Shown in pieces: positions 37,953 to 48,678 of a DNA stretch of 64,000 nt. Source of the DNA: Pseudoalteromonas sp. (lineage in GTDB: Bacteria > Pseudomonadota > Gammaproteobacteria > Enterobacterales > Alteromonadaceae); assembly GCF_018402495.1 (NCBI RefSeq), contig NZ_JAGYIU010000001.1, positions 310,001 through 374,000 on the forward strand, written 5' to 3'. The number at the start of each line of letters is the position of its first letter. The stretch's first letter is position 1. The translations under genes were made by a program, and so were the position numbers. The notes beneath the pieces are model-generated. The model was given only the letters and a program-made list of their open reading frames with translations, did no database searches and was not told the DNA's origin.

Positions 37953-38681
37953 TTAACTACGATATTGTGGACGGTAATGTTCAACCCATAACCGTGTGGC
38001 ACCACATACCGCCACAGGCATAACAATTAAATTTACAAATGGGATAGCGGTTAGCAACATCACGGCAAAGCCAAACCCATAAGATAACCCTTGTTTGCTT
38101 TTTAAGTCATTTTTCATTTGTGTAAAGCTGATTTTATGATTATCAAAAGCATAATCTTTATATTGCACCGCATACATCCAGCAGGTAAATAGCACCCATA
38201 GCACTTGGCCTATTACCGGTAACACCCATAATAAAATAAAAAATCCAATAGCGCGCGGAAGATAGTAACAAAGCTTGGTCCACTCCCGGCCCAGCATTCG
38301 AGGTACATCTTTTACTAAGTCTGCTAATCCGTCGTCGTTAATTTTTTGACCCGTTAAATAGAGTTCAACTTTTTCGCTTAAAAGACCATTAAAAGGCGCG
38401 GCGATAAAATTAGTAATAACGGTAAATAACATGCTGTAGGTAAATAAGACGACGAGTATGGCTATAGGCCACATTAGCCATTCTAGCCAGCTTAGCCACT
38501 GTGGGAGCATAGCATTTAATGCATTAAAGCCATCACTGAGCCAACCGAATAAAAAGAATAACGAGCTACCAAAAAGTAAAATATTCATAAGCAAGGGGAT
38601 AAGCACAAAACGCTTAAGTCCTTTTTGGCTAATAAGTTTAAATCCGGAAAAAAAATATTCCATACCTTGTGTTATTTGCAC
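37953..38681 (-). CDS. cysZ: Sulfate permease CysZ
   Basis: CysZ is an inner-membrane sulfate channel feeding cysteine synthesis. The 242 residues start QITQGMEYFFSGFKLI, and the hydrophobic segments LIPLLMNILLFGSSLFFLF, WPIAILVVLFTYSMLF, IGFFILLWVLPVIGQVLW and FAVMLLTAIPFVNLIVMPVAV are where the family has them, together with FNGLLSEKVELYLTG. Other cys genes are not adjacent here, so the role rests on family membership. Confidence 0.92.
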   Translation of the reverse strand: MQITQGMEYFFSGFKLISQKGLKRFVLIPLLMNILLFGSSLFFLFGWLSDGFNALNAMLPQWLSWLEWLMWPIAILVVLFTYSMLFTVITNFIAAPFNGLLSEKVELYLTGQKINDDGLADLVKDVPRMLGREWTKLCYYLPRAIGFFILLWVLPVIGQVLWVLFTCWMYAVQYKDYAFDNHKISFTQMKNDLKSKQGLSYGFGFAVMLLTAIPFVNLIVMPVAVCGATRLWVEHYRPQYRS

Positions 38682-38980
38682 ACTAACCTCACAGATTATT
38701 TATATTGCCCTTAGTATAAATAGCTTGATGATTTAAAACAGTACTTTTAAGTAACAAAGTGTTTAATAAAAGGTATTCACAGGCTGTATGCGAAGACGTT
38801 ATTCGTGAGTGGAAATATTTCAAACCACCAATTTGTGTTTAACATCAAAACATGGGCGAAAATAGCATGGATGGTAATTTTAATATTATGTATAGTCGTG
38901 TCTATAATAAAATATTATAAACAGCAAGCTATGAGAAAGTGATGATGTATTTCTCATAAGTGATTGTTGAGGAATATAAT
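38682..38980. other. Divergent gap between cysZ and the GGDEF-EAL gene
   Basis: This AT-rich stretch of 299 bases should hold promoters for both flanking genes, but I could not pick a convincing -35/-10 pair or operator by eye. No small gene is supported. Confidence 0.4.
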
Positions 38981-41236
38981 TTGATTGAAACAATAAGAGT
39001 ACGGAAGCTTCTATCTCACCAACAAAGTATATTATCGAAAATAGCGCTAGGTGCTGCACTCGATGAAGTGCTTGAAAATATTTGCATATCAATAGAAGAG
39101 ATTATTGAAGATACCTCTGCAAAATGCTCTATTTTAACGCTCAAAGAAGATCAGTTGTTCCATAGCGCAGCCCCTAATATTTCTGAAGGTTATTGCCAAG
39201 CAATCAATGGCGTTAAAATAGGACCAACTGTTGGCTCATGCGGGACAGCCGCCTATGAACAAAAACGCATTATTGCTGCTGATATTGCGACATCACCATT
39301 GTGGGATGACTATAAAGAATTAGCCTTAAGTTACGGCTTAAGGTCATGTTGGTCAACCCCTATTATTTCAACAAAATCAGAGATACTCGGTACGTTTGCG
39401 ATTTATCATGGCTGTGTAAAATCGCCCTCATTAGATGATTTAGAGCTCATAGACTATTTTGTCGACTTTTCAAGCATTGCTTTAGAAAAACATCGTGAGT
39501 CACTTAAATTGAAACAGCTGTTTTCTGAGTTACAGCAAAGTAATGAAAAGTTTAAAGCCTTTACTAAAGTATTGCCCGACTTAACACTTATTTTGAGTGA
39601 AGAGGGCGAGTATACCAACATCTACGGCACTGCGAATGAAAGCTTGTACTTAGCCCAAGAGCACGTTATTAACAAGAATGTGCGAGATATCATGCCGCCT
39701 GTGGATGCTAATCCTATTATGGCGGTAATTGACAAAACCCTTCAAACCAATGAAGTCCAAGTGTTTGAATATGAGCTAAACATCGAAGGAAAAAATCTGA
39801 CATTTGAAGGGCGCACAGCCCCACTTGAAAGTTACCAGCCTAACAACCCCTCGCTTCGTCATGTGGTATGGATGGCAAGAGATATTTCTAATCGAAAAGC
39901 CGCAGAAGAAGAGGTACAACGACTGGCATTTTTTGATCCACTCACTAACCTGCCTAATCGACGATTACTTAGTGATAGATTAAATATGTACGTGGAGCGA
40001 ATTAAGCACTCTGAACACTATGGCGCATTATTATTTATAGATTTAGATAACTTCAAACGGATAAATGACTCCTTAGGACACAATGCAGGTGATGAGATAT
40101 TAGTTGAGTTGTCGAAACGATTAACCGCTATTTTAAACTCTGCAGATACACTTGCACGCGTAGGGGGGGATGAATTTATCATACTCACTGAGTATGTGGG
40201 TGATAGTTATGGCCAAGCTAATGATCAATCTGAATTAATAGCTAAAAAAGTGCAAAGTGTATTTTATGAAAAATTTGAAGTGGGCTATTTGGCGTTTCAG
40301 GTCAGTTGTAGTATTGGTATTTGTTTAATTAACAATAGTAATGCCATTACTGCAAATATCCTAAAATTTGCAGATACCGCTATGTATCGCTCTAAAGTGA
40401 AAGGAGGTAATAGCTGCAGCTTTTACGATCCGGCACTGCAAACCTTGCTGGAAAATCAAACTGAGCTTGAAGCGGATATTACCAGAGCTATTGCGTGCGA
40501 TGAGTTTTGTGCTTATTTTCAGCCACAATTAGCAATTGATGGAACCCTTGTTGGTGCGGAGGCGCTAATACGATGGAACCACCCAACTAAGGGGATAATT
40601 TCGCCTAATGCATTTATTCCAATTGCTGAGCAATTTGGCTTAATACAAAAACTACAAAATAACGTATTACGCGATATTTGCATTTTACTAGAAACGCTTC
40701 GCGATAATAACTTACTCGATGACAGCTTTAGTGTATCAATTAACATTAGCCAGTGTCAGTTTAATTCTTCTACTTTAAAAGGTGAACTATTTAAAGCGAT
40801 TGAGGCGTTTGATGTATCGCCAACTCGAATTAAATTAGAGATCACCGAATCAATGTTAGCCGGTGACTTGATGGGGACCGTAAAGCAAATGGAAGAGTTA
40901 AAATCGCAGGGGTTTGTGTTTTCAATTGATGACTTTGGTACGGGCTATTCGTGTTTAAAACACTTAAGTGTTTTCCCAATTGATGAACTGAAAATAGATA
41001 AAAGCTTTATTGATAACTTGTTAGATGGTGCGTCGGGTCAGACTATTGTGCAGTCTATCATTGGCCTAGGTCATAGCTTAAATATTAACATTGTGGCTGA
41101 AGGCGTTGAAAATACCCAGCAACTAGACATATTAAAGTCTATGGGGGTGAACGCAGTGCAGGGTTATTTATTTGCAAAGCCATTAACGCGCAGTAATTAC
41201 ATACAATGGCATAAACAGCATAAACAGTATCTATAA
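38981..41236 (+). CDS. GAF-PAS-GGDEF-EAL cyclic-di-GMP protein
   Basis: The predicted 751-residue protein has no membrane segment. In order: a GAF domain (about 20-165, with SILTLKEDQ and GSCGTAAYEQKRIIAADI), a PAS domain (about 180-300), GGDEF (about 310-470) and EAL (about 485-745). The cyclase motif is RVGGDEFI, intact, but the inhibitory I-site has NSAD where RxxD is expected. The EAL part keeps EALIRW, SINISQCQF, EITES, DDFGTGYS and KIDKSF, so phosphodiesterase activity is likely. I prefer the TTG preceded by GAGGAA; a GTG seven codons earlier is possible. Bifunctional or switchable output is inferred. Confidence 0.92.
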   Translation: MIETIRVRKLLSHQQSILSKIALGAALDEVLENICISIEEIIEDTSAKCSILTLKEDQLFHSAAPNISEGYCQAINGVKIGPTVGSCGTAAYEQKRIIAADIATSPLWDDYKELALSYGLRSCWSTPIISTKSEILGTFAIYHGCVKSPSLDDLELIDYFVDFSSIALEKHRESLKLKQLFSELQQSNEKFKAFTKVLPDLTLILSEEGEYTNIYGTANESLYLAQEHVINKNVRDIMPPVDANPIMAVIDKTLQTNEVQVFEYELNIEGKNLTFEGRTAPLESYQPNNPSLRHVVWMARDISNRKAAEEEVQRLAFFDPLTNLPNRRLLSDRLNMYVERIKHSEHYGALLFIDLDNFKRINDSLGHNAGDEILVELSKRLTAILNSADTLARVGGDEFIILTEYVGDSYGQANDQSELIAKKVQSVFYEKFEVGYLAFQVSCSIGICLINNSNAITANILKFADTAMYRSKVKGGNSCSFYDPALQTLLENQTELEADITRAIACDEFCAYFQPQLAIDGTLVGAEALIRWNHPTKGIISPNAFIPIAEQFGLIQKLQNNVLRDICILLETLRDNNLLDDSFSVSINISQCQFNSSTLKGELFKAIEAFDVSPTRIKLEITESMLAGDLMGTVKQMEELKSQGFVFSIDDFGTGYSCLKHLSVFPIDELKIDKSFIDNLLDGASGQTIVQSIIGLGHSLNINIVAEGVENTQQLDILKSMGVNAVQGYLFAKPLTRSNYIQWHKQHKQYL

Positions 41237-41626
41237 GCGTGTGGGTTTCTATAATTAGCGGTGATTGGTTTCGCTACCCTAGTCAATGAGCTATTTTGGC
41301 GCTAACGTTTATAACATTAAGCGCTCTAGCTACGAACACAAGTGTATATTTTTTTGTGTGTTTGCTAGCTAAATGTAATGTGTTTTTTATTATTGTGTAA
41401 CTGTTGCATAAATCCCCCCTGTGGCATTGGTTTAGGATTTTTAACGCGTTAAACTAGTCAGGAATTGGCAATAAGTCTACTTGTTGTGACATTATTTAAA
41501 CGTGAACACAACAGGTACTTAAAACTCGCTTTTGAGTTGCTTTATTGTTTGTTGAAACTAAGGTTTAGAGTAATGTCATGGTACGTCGCTATGTCGGTAA
41601 CTTTAAAGAACCATTAGGAGCGATAA
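41237..41626. other. 390-base gap before the BCCT transporter gene
   Basis: No coding potential is evident. It contains a palindromic element listed separately and must hold the transporter promoter. No reliable sigma-70 or sigma-54 sites were recognised by eye. Confidence 0.4.
41473..41520. promoter_or_regulatory. Imperfect palindrome upstream of the BCCT gene
   Basis: The arms AAGT-ct-ACTTGTTGTG and CACAACAGGT-ACTT pair over 14 positions with one wobble and a two-base bulge, around an 18-base AT-rich centre. It lies about 107 bases upstream of the start codon, where an operator for osmotic or substrate control would be plausible, or it could form a leader hairpin. The binding factor is unknown. 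Confidence 0.35.
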
Positions 41627-43186
41627 ATGAATACCACGAAAGCAACTTTAAAGTCGGGTGAAACCCATGCTTCCCGGGTAAAGTTTCTGCATGGGGTTGA
41701 TATACCCGTATTTTTAATCAGTGGCGGTATATTAGTTTTATTTGCCGCGCTGGCCCTTTACGACATTAAACTTATGTCGAACTGGATAAATACTGCCTTT
41801 GCCTTGTCTACCCAAATATTTGGCGCCTTTTGGCAAGTCCTGCTGTTATTAACTTTTATGATTGGCATTTTCTTAGCTATCGGCCGCACCGGCTCAGTGG
41901 TACTGGGTGGCTTAAAAACCCCTGAAATTTCTACCTTTAAGTGGATAAGTATTATTATGTGTACTTTGCTTGCTGGTGGCGGCGTATTTTGGGCCGCAGC
42001 AGAGCCAATGGCACATTTTATTTCTCCGCCACCGCTATTTGGTGGTGAAACAGGCACTAACGATGCCGCCTATAACGCCCTTGCACAAAGCTTTATGCAC
42101 TGGGGTTTTTTAGCCTGGGCTATTTTAGGCAGTTTGACCGGCATTGTTTATATGCATCTCCATTACGAAAAAGGCTTACCACTTAAACCTCGTACTTTGC
42201 TTTATCCCGTATTTGGCGATCGTGTTATGAAAGGGGCGCTTGGTACAATTGTTGATGCATGTTGTGTACTCGCTGTGGTTGCTGGCACTGTGGGTCCAAT
42301 TGGTTTTTTAGGCTTACAGGTGAGTTTTGGCCTAGATAAATTGTTTGGCATTCCTGACACCTACACCACACAAGTGGTTATTTTATTCAGTTTAATTGGT
42401 ATTTATACACTTTCAGCGGTAAGTGGCGTTACTAAAGGTATTCAGCTGTTAAGTCGTTTTAATATTGTATTGGCTGTAGTGCTGATGTTGTTTATATTAT
42501 TAATGGGGCCCACTGCGTTTATTATTGATAGCTACATCCAATCGTTTGGCTTGTACTTAGATAACTTTATACCTATGGCTACGTTTCGTGCCGATAAACC
42601 ATGGTTAGACTGGTGGACTGTGTTTTTTTGGGGTTGGTTTTTAGGTTATGGCCCTTTAATGGCGATGTTTGTTGCGCGTATATCGCGTGGCCGAACTATT
42701 CGTGAAATGATTTTACTCATCTCTGTAGTTGCGCCAGTGATCACCTGTTTTTGGTTCACCATTGTGGGTGGCTCAGGCATATTTTTTGAGTTAAATAATC
42801 CAGGTGTTATATCAGAACCTTTCGCAGGGCTTAATTTACCAGCAGCATTGTTAGCCATTACTGAGCAGTTACCCATGGGGTTTGTTGTGTCTGTATTATT
42901 TTTAGTGCTGACCACCATTTTTGTGGCAACAACCGGTGACTCAATGACGTACTCGGTGTCTATGGTGATGACCGGTACCGATCACCCACAAACGTCAATT
43001 CGTGTTTTTTGGGGAATTATAATGGGGGTGATGGCTGCATTACTGATTTCTATAGGTGAGGGGGGAATTTCAGCGCTACAGTCGTTTATAGTGGTAACAG
43101 CAGTCCCTGTATCATTCGTGTTATTGCCATCATTGTGGACAGCCCCTCGTATTGTAAAACAAATGGCAGATGAGCAAGGGCTCTGA
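41627..43186 (+). CDS. BCCT-family transporter
   Basis: This 519-residue protein is a betaine/choline/carnitine-type secondary transporter of the inner membrane. About twelve hydrophobic segments are visible, and the family signature occurs as WTVFFWGWFLGYGPLMAMFVARISRGR, with the preceding GGGVFWAAAEPMAHF segment. BCCT carriers take up trimethylammonium compounds for osmoprotection or carbon, coupled to Na+ or H+. The exact substrate cannot be read here and there is no adjacent catabolic gene. The N-terminus is short, without an osmosensory extension, and the C-terminal tail is also short. A GGAGCG ribosome site precedes the ATG. Confidence 0.93.
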   Translation: MNTTKATLKSGETHASRVKFLHGVDIPVFLISGGILVLFAALALYDIKLMSNWINTAFALSTQIFGAFWQVLLLLTFMIGIFLAIGRTGSVVLGGLKTPEISTFKWISIIMCTLLAGGGVFWAAAEPMAHFISPPPLFGGETGTNDAAYNALAQSFMHWGFLAWAILGSLTGIVYMHLHYEKGLPLKPRTLLYPVFGDRVMKGALGTIVDACCVLAVVAGTVGPIGFLGLQVSFGLDKLFGIPDTYTTQVVILFSLIGIYTLSAVSGVTKGIQLLSRFNIVLAVVLMLFILLMGPTAFIIDSYIQSFGLYLDNFIPMATFRADKPWLDWWTVFFWGWFLGYGPLMAMFVARISRGRTIREMILLISVVAPVITCFWFTIVGGSGIFFELNNPGVISEPFAGLNLPAALLAITEQLPMGFVVSVLFLVLTTIFVATTGDSMTYSVSMVMTGTDHPQTSIRVFWGIIMGVMAALLISIGEGGISALQSFIVVTAVPVSFVLLPSLWTAPRIVKQMADEQGL

Positions 43187-43194
43187 TAGCAGAT

Positions 43195-43223
43195 AAAAAA
43201 GGCGCTCGTTAGCGCCTTTTTCT
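43195..43223 (+). terminator. Terminator after the BCCT gene
   Basis: AAAAAAGGCGCT-CGTT-AGCGCCTTTTT is a canonical intrinsic terminator. Confidence 0.9.
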
Positions 43224-43365
43224 ATTTTATACATCACTTAAATTTTAACAAAAAACAGCCACATTTCTTCAGGCCACACAGACTCTACCGGATTAAAATA
43301 ATTCACTAACAAGCAGTTTAATTTGTTGATTGAGCAAGTTTGTTAAGTTTTTTCAAACTATTTAA

Positions 43366-44970
43366 TTATTTTAAAAATGAAGCAAGCTCGTCAACGTGCG
43401 TTTGAGTTTCATTTATTAAAAGTCCAATTTGTGCCGCTGCTTCGTTTGACGTTTTGGCAAGGTTACGTACTTCGTCAGCAACCACGGCAAAACCTCGTCC
43501 AGCTTCACCGGCTCTCGCAGCTTCAATGGCCGCATTAAGAGCAAGTAAATTAGTTTGATCTGCCACGGCATTAATGGTGGTGACCGTAGTTTGAATTTTC
43601 CCTAATACGGTTGACATTGATTGATGCGTTCCAGTAACTAATTTGTTTCTAGAAGAGACATTACTACCAAATACAACGTATTTAGAAACCTTACCGTTAA
43701 AATCGGTAATAGAAGAAATAATGCAATCTAGCGTTACGTCTTCATTTTGATGCGTCAATGACATCATTACTTCAGTCGGCTTGCCTTGGTTGAGTATTTG
43801 AATACGTGAAGCGTCTAAATGATCCCTTAAATTACCAAACACACTCGCTATGTTTGAGCTCTCAGATATGTTTAATTGCTTTTTGGTATACTCATTGGCA
43901 GATAGGAACTGGCCATCTTCATTAAACTCAATGACAGCCGAGTGGCTACTTATTGCATCTTTTTGGTTTATTTGTTCAAGTACTTGGCGCTTAATTTCGC
44001 GAATATCTGAACTGACGCCCACAAACCCTGTGTGCTGGCCATTATCATCAAATGTTGGGTTTACCGACAGAACAATCCAATATGGCACACCATTTTTATC
44101 AAAATTTAGTATTTCTTCATAAAATGGTTGTTTGTTTTTAAGGTTTTTTGAAATCCGCTTAACGGTTTCTTTGTCTGTTTGTTCTCCCTGCAAGAAATTG
44201 CCTGGTTTTTTGCCTTTTACTTCTGCAAGTGTATAACCTGAAAGTACTTCAAAGCCAGGGTTAACATATTCTACTAAGCCATCTTTATTGGTAATAAGTA
44301 CACTAGTACTGGTATTGCTGACCACTTTAGATAACAGTTCAAATTGCTTATAGTCTTCAACTTGTGATTGTTTTGATAATACAAATGCAGACAACAAGGT
44401 ATTATTGAAGTTAAAAGTAGTGTGGGCAACATTATAATAAATATTGTCTTTTACAGATAAGCACAGTGAACCGTGTTCGCTATTTAAAGCATCTTGTAAA
44501 ACGTTTAGCAATTTAGTGTTTTCTTTGGGCAGTAGTGCAGCGTCGGCACTGTTCGACGTATCTAAATTATTCGCAACAAGCTTTGAATTATCATCAAAGA
44601 CTGCGTAGATATCTTCACCTAAGCTCAGCAGTGTTTGCCAAGCTTGCTCATCTAACACTCTTATCGGCTCAGGCTTAAATACATGAAGCGAGCATGTATC
44701 AAGCTCTTTTAATGTAAGTGGGCTAATATGTTGGGTTAAAAACAAGTTATTTCCACAAGCAATGGTTTTGCTTATTGGATTAGAACGTTTATTTAAATAA
44801 GTTAATGTATTAGTGTCATTAGTTTGGTTAAGTGTCTTACTTAGCGATGTAAACTCGTCATTCACTGCAATAACAGTGTTGTCGTTGTTAACGATAATCG
44901 CAGCTGCTTCGTGTGTACTAACTAGCTGTTTTGCAAACGCCTGTTTTCTTTTTTTTGGGCTAAACCACAT
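43366..44970 (-). CDS. Soluble PAS-containing chemoreceptor with a minimal signalling domain
   Basis: The 534-residue protein has no membrane segment. Three PAS-like units are visible: an N-terminal one ([19 protein letters not shown]), a central PAS-PAC pair (about 215-335, with [19 protein letters not shown] and [15 protein letters not shown]) and another (about 340-440). The C-terminus carries the chemoreceptor tip ([27 protein letters not shown], then [12 protein letters not shown]), the part that contacts CheA and CheW. The signalling domain is only about 85-90 residues, far shorter than the usual long hairpin, and no HAMP domain is seen. This could be an Aer-like energy or redox sensor. 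Flavin or heme binding cannot be judged. Confidence 0.88.
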   Translation of the reverse strand: MWFSPKKRKQAFAKQLVSTHEAAAIIVNNDNTVIAVNDEFTSLSKTLNQTNDTNTLTYLNKRSNPISKTIACGNNLFLTQHISPLTLKELDTCSLHVFKPEPIRVLDEQAWQTLLSLGEDIYAVFDDNSKLVANNLDTSNSADAALLPKENTKLLNVLQDALNSEHGSLCLSVKDNIYYNVAHTTFNFNNTLLSAFVLSKQSQVEDYKQFELLSKVVSNTSTSVLITNKDGLVEYVNPGFEVLSGYTLAEVKGKKPGNFLQGEQTDKETVKRISKNLKNKQPFYEEILNFDKNGVPYWIVLSVNPTFDDNGQHTGFVGVSSDIREIKRQVLEQINQKDAISSHSAVIEFNEDGQFLSANEYTKKQLNISESSNIASVFGNLRDHLDASRIQILNQGKPTEVMMSLTHQNEDVTLDCIISSITDFNGKVSKYVVFGSNVSSRNKLVTGTHQSMSTVLGKIQTTVTTINAVADQTNLLALNAAIEAARAGEAGRGFAVVADEVRNLAKTSNEAAAQIGLLINETQTHVDELASFLK

Positions 44971-45108
44971 TATTTATTCCTAATTTACACTCTAATTGAT
45001 TGCATTATACGCCCGTCATAGTACATCTAGGTCAAACTATTGTTTTTTATTTTGCAATAATAATTTTGTGTCGGTATTTTTTAAAAGTAATGACATAAAA
45101 CATAGTTA

Positions 45109-45136
45109 TTGTTCATTTGTTACAATGCGTTATAGT
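45109..45136 (+). promoter_or_regulatory. Probable promoter of the GNAT gene
   Basis: TTGTTC and TATAGT are separated by 16 bases, 36 bases before the start codon of the acetyltransferase gene. Found by eye. Confidence 0.5.
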
Positions 45137-45172
45137 TTGCTAACAAATAAGAAAATAAATTAGAGATAACCT

Positions 45173-45631
45173 ATGCAGTTAATAGATTTAACCCCTGATG
45201 ATCCCGATGTGATTAATGTTTTTTCTGATATCGACAGACTTATTAATTCTTTATATCCAGTAGCGACAGCACAGTCATTGTCTGTTAGTCAATTGGGTCA
45301 ACCCAATGTCTATGCAATAGGCTTGAAAAATGAAGAGGGGATTATTGCTTGCGGGGCGATTGTTATGCAGTTTGATACCAAGCCCTATGGCGAGATACGC
45401 CGTTTATATGTCAAACCTAGTTATCGCGGAAAAGGCTTATCGCGCCGTATTATGCAAATATTATTACACCATGCTGGCGAAGAAGAAATCCCAATCATAA
45501 AGCTAGAAACAGGGCCAAAGCAAAGACAATCAATCCATCTTTACGAGAATTTAGGGTTTGTACAATGTGAACCTTTTGGTGAATACACAGAAAACCCGAA
45601 CAGCCTATTTATGGAGCTTGCGCTCAGCTAA
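45173..45631 (+). CDS. GNAT-family N-acetyltransferase
   Basis: The 152-residue protein has the GNAT core: strand GEIRRLYVKPSYRGKGLSRRIMQILLHHA, in which RGKGLS is the acetyl-CoA pyrophosphate loop (motif A), followed by IIKLETGPKQRQSIHLYENLGFVQCEPFGEY (motif B). It should transfer an acetyl group from acetyl-CoA to an amine on a small molecule or protein. Substrate is unknown. It is monocistronic, between the divergent chemoreceptor and speA. Proximity to speA-speB invites a polyamine link, but nothing in the sequence shows that. Confidence 0.9.
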   Translation: MQLIDLTPDDPDVINVFSDIDRLINSLYPVATAQSLSVSQLGQPNVYAIGLKNEEGIIACGAIVMQFDTKPYGEIRRLYVKPSYRGKGLSRRIMQILLHHAGEEEIPIIKLETGPKQRQSIHLYENLGFVQCEPFGEYTENPNSLFMELALS

Positions 45632-45774
45632 TAATACGCTATTTACTGTTTTTCTTTATCAATTTTAATCCTCACTCGTTACGAGTAGAAATACTTGTTG
45701 GACATGAATCGCTATTTTTCTTTTAATGCGCGCAACTAGCCGGTTTGGCATTCATAAATAAAAGAGAAAGATAA

Positions 45775-47688
45775 ATGAAAGAGACAACATCACTTGAACA
45801 AGCTCGTACGAGCTACAACGTTCGTCATTGGAGCCAAGGTTTTTTTGGTATTAATGATCAAGGTGATGTGTATGTTGCGCCCAAGGCTGATGCCCCACAG
45901 CAAACCATTGCATTAACAGACATTGCTAAGCAACTTGAAGAAAAAGGCTTAAGTTTGCCAGCGTTAGTTCGCTTTCCACAAATTTTACACCATCGCGTGC
46001 ATAGCTTATGTGGTGCATTTAATACTGCTATAGAAAGCTATGGTTATCCAAAAGACTATTTATTAGTTTACCCAATTAAAGTTAACCAACAACGCGAAGT
46101 AGTTGAAGAAATTGTTGCCAGCCAAGCACAAGTAGAAAAAAAACAGCTGGGTTTAGAAGCAGGCAGCAAGCCAGAGTTATTAACCGTATTAGCGCTGGCT
46201 GAAAAAACCAGTGCGGTGATTGTGTGTAATGGCTACAAAGATAAAGAATATGTGCGCTTAGCGTTGATTGGCGAAAAGCTGGGCCATAAAGTGTATATCG
46301 TACTTGAGAAACTGTCTGAGCTGGATATGGTACTTAGCCAAGCTAAAGAATTAAATGTAAAACCACGCATTGGTATTCGTGTGCGTTTAGCATCGCAGGG
46401 CAAAGGTAAATGGCAAGCCAGTGGCGGAGAAAAATCTAAGTTTGGTTTATCTGCTTCTCAAGTGCTGTATGTAGTAAACCGTTTAAAAGCAACAGATCAG
46501 CTGGATTTAGTTCAACTGGTGCATTTTCACTTAGGTTCGCAAATGGCCAACATTCGTGATGTGCGCTTAGGTGTAAGCGAGGCTGCGCGTTTTTATTGTG
46601 AATTACGTAAGTTGGGTGCACACATAGAGTGCCTTGATGTGGGCGGCGGTTTAGCGGTTGATTACGACGGCACGCGCAGTCAATCACACAACTCAATGAA
46701 TTACAGTTTAGCTGAATACGCAAATAATATTGTGTACACCATCGGTGATATTTGTAAGCAGTATGAGCAGCCTTTCCCTACCATTATTTCAGAGTCGGGA
46801 AGAGCATTAACGGCGCATCATGCGGTCCTTATTTCCAATGTAATTGGCACCGAAACGTATACACCAGAAGAAATAGAAGCACCAGCTGACGAAGCTCCGC
46901 AGCTACTTAAAAACATGTGGACGTCATGGCAACAACTGCATGTGCTTACTGATGACCGTGCATTAATTGAAATTTTTCACGACAGCCAAGGTGATTTAGC
47001 CGAAGCGCATAGTCAGTTTGCGATGGGATTATTAGATTTAACCCAGCGTGCATGGGCAGAGCAAATAAACTTACGCGTTTGTTATGAACTCAATAAATTA
47101 ATGGATAACAAAAACCGTTTTCATCGACCGATTATAGATGACCTAAATGCGCGTTTAGCGGACAAGTTTTTTGTAAATTTCTCATTGTTTCAGTCATTGC
47201 CTGACGCGTGGGGAATTGATCAAGTGTTTCCAGTATTGCCATTAAGTGGTTTAACGCAAGCACCGCAAAAGCGCGCGGTGTTATTGGATATTACTTGTGA
47301 CTCAGATGGCGCTTTAGAGCATTATGTAGATGGCCAAGGTATTGAAAGTACGTTACCAGTACCTGAATACTCAGCCGATAAACCGTATTTAATGGGATTT
47401 TTCTTGGTGGGTGCCTATCAAGAGATTCTAGGCGATATGCATAACTTATTTGGTGATACGCACAGTGCTATTGTCAATATGGATGAGCAAGGTGTTGCCA
47501 GCATTACAGAAATTAACCTCGGTGATACTGTTGCTGACATGATGCGTTATGTACATTTAGATGTTGAAGGTTTTCAGCAGTCTTACGCGCAGTTAGTCAG
47601 CGCAAAAATTGCAGTAGATGAACAGCAAAGCGTCCTCGACGAGTTGCAAAGCGGCCTTGATGGCTACACTTATTTAGAAGAGTTATAA
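45775..47688 (+). CDS. speA: Biosynthetic arginine decarboxylase
   Basis: SpeA decarboxylates arginine to agmatine, first step of putrescine synthesis in this arrangement. The 637 residues fit the group IV decarboxylase family (fold type III). The PLP lysine is Lys102 in [14 protein letters not shown]. The glycine-rich phosphate-binding segment [14 protein letters not shown] and [11 protein letters not shown] follow, and the C-terminal catalytic cysteine sits in [15 protein letters not shown]. It starts after a GAGAAAG ribosome site and is followed after three bases by speB, so enzyme and next step are coupled. Confidence 0.97.
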   Translation: MKETTSLEQARTSYNVRHWSQGFFGINDQGDVYVAPKADAPQQTIALTDIAKQLEEKGLSLPALVRFPQILHHRVHSLCGAFNTAIESYGYPKDYLLVYPIKVNQQREVVEEIVASQAQVEKKQLGLEAGSKPELLTVLALAEKTSAVIVCNGYKDKEYVRLALIGEKLGHKVYIVLEKLSELDMVLSQAKELNVKPRIGIRVRLASQGKGKWQASGGEKSKFGLSASQVLYVVNRLKATDQLDLVQLVHFHLGSQMANIRDVRLGVSEAARFYCELRKLGAHIECLDVGGGLAVDYDGTRSQSHNSMNYSLAEYANNIVYTIGDICKQYEQPFPTIISESGRALTAHHAVLISNVIGTETYTPEEIEAPADEAPQLLKNMWTSWQQLHVLTDDRALIEIFHDSQGDLAEAHSQFAMGLLDLTQRAWAEQINLRVCYELNKLMDNKNRFHRPIIDDLNARLADKFFVNFSLFQSLPDAWGIDQVFPVLPLSGLTQAPQKRAVLLDITCDSDGALEHYVDGQGIESTLPVPEYSADKPYLMGFFLVGAYQEILGDMHNLFGDTHSAIVNMDEQGVASITEINLGDTVADMMRYVHLDVEGFQQSYAQLVSAKIAVDEQQSVLDELQSGLDGYTYLEEL

Positions 47689-47691
47689 GCA

Positions 47692-48615
47692 ATGTCTAGC
47701 TTGTTTGGTCATGTTGACCACTCATTATACTCAAATGGGATGACGTTTTTACGCCGTCCTATGGTACAAAACATTAACGCCATAGACGCTGATGTAGTGG
47801 TACTAGGTTTACCGTTTGATTTAGCCACCTCAGGGCGCCCTGGTGCCCGCTTGGGGCCAGATGCAATCCGCAGAGCGTCGGTGCATTTAGCATGGGAAGA
47901 TACTAAATACCCGTGGACGTTTCCTTTGTTTGAACGGCTAAAAGTAGCGGATGCTGGCGATTTTACCTATCCGGTAGGCGATCCTGAATATTTTACTGCG
48001 CAGCTAGAAATGGCGGCAGAGCAAATACTTCGCCAAGGTAAAACATTATTAGGACTAGGGGGCGATCACTTTGTTACGCTACCACTATTGCGCGCGCATG
48101 CAAAAATTCATGGCAAAATGGCGTTAGTGCATTTCGATGCGCACACCGACACCTACAGTAATGGGTCGCGTTTTGATCACGGTACTATGTTTTACCATGC
48201 GCCAATGGAAGGGTTGATTGATGTTAATCACAGTATTCAGCTCGGCATTCGTACCGACTTTGATCAAAGCAATCATGAGTTTGCAGTGATTGATGCCATG
48301 CAAGCCAATGATCTTCATGCGAATGATATTGCAGCGCAAATTATTGAGCGAGTGGGTGATTTACCGGTTTACTTAACCTTTGATATAGATTGTTTAGACC
48401 CTGCCTTTGCGCCAGGTACAGGTACACCAGTATGTGGTGGTTTAACTTCTGATAAAGTGCTGAAAATTTTACGTGCACTCAAAGGCATTAATATGGTGGG
48501 TATGGATGTAGTTGAAGTATCGCCTTCGTACGACCAAAGTGAGCTTACCGCCATTGCCGCAGCAACGATTGCCAGTGAATTACTGCATTTGTGGGCACTT
48601 AAGCATAAATATTAA
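47692..48615 (+). CDS. speB: Agmatinase
   Basis: SpeB hydrolyses agmatine to putrescine and urea and requires manganese. The 307 residues belong to the ureohydrolase family. The metal-binding motifs are [24 protein letters not shown] and [19 protein letters not shown], all complete, together with the C-terminal [15 protein letters not shown]. The gap of three bases to speA makes co-translation certain. The pair matches the E. coli speAB order. The unit ends in a strong terminator. Confidence 0.97.
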   Translation: MSSLFGHVDHSLYSNGMTFLRRPMVQNINAIDADVVVLGLPFDLATSGRPGARLGPDAIRRASVHLAWEDTKYPWTFPLFERLKVADAGDFTYPVGDPEYFTAQLEMAAEQILRQGKTLLGLGGDHFVTLPLLRAHAKIHGKMALVHFDAHTDTYSNGSRFDHGTMFYHAPMEGLIDVNHSIQLGIRTDFDQSNHEFAVIDAMQANDLHANDIAAQIIERVGDLPVYLTFDIDCLDPAFAPGTGTPVCGGLTSDKVLKILRALKGINMVGMDVVEVSPSYDQSELTAIAAATIASELLHLWALKHKY

Positions 48616-48633
48616 TATGTTTTAATTCAGCTC

Positions 48634-48662
48634 AAAAAAGCGCCAATTTGGCGCTTTTTTTG
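48634..48662 (+). terminator. Terminator after speB
   Basis: AAAAAAGCGCC-AATTT-GGCGCTTTTTT is a perfect stem with a T-run. It can also serve the convergent membrane-protein operon. Confidence 0.9.
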
Positions 48663-48678
48663 TATAAAAATAAGAGTA

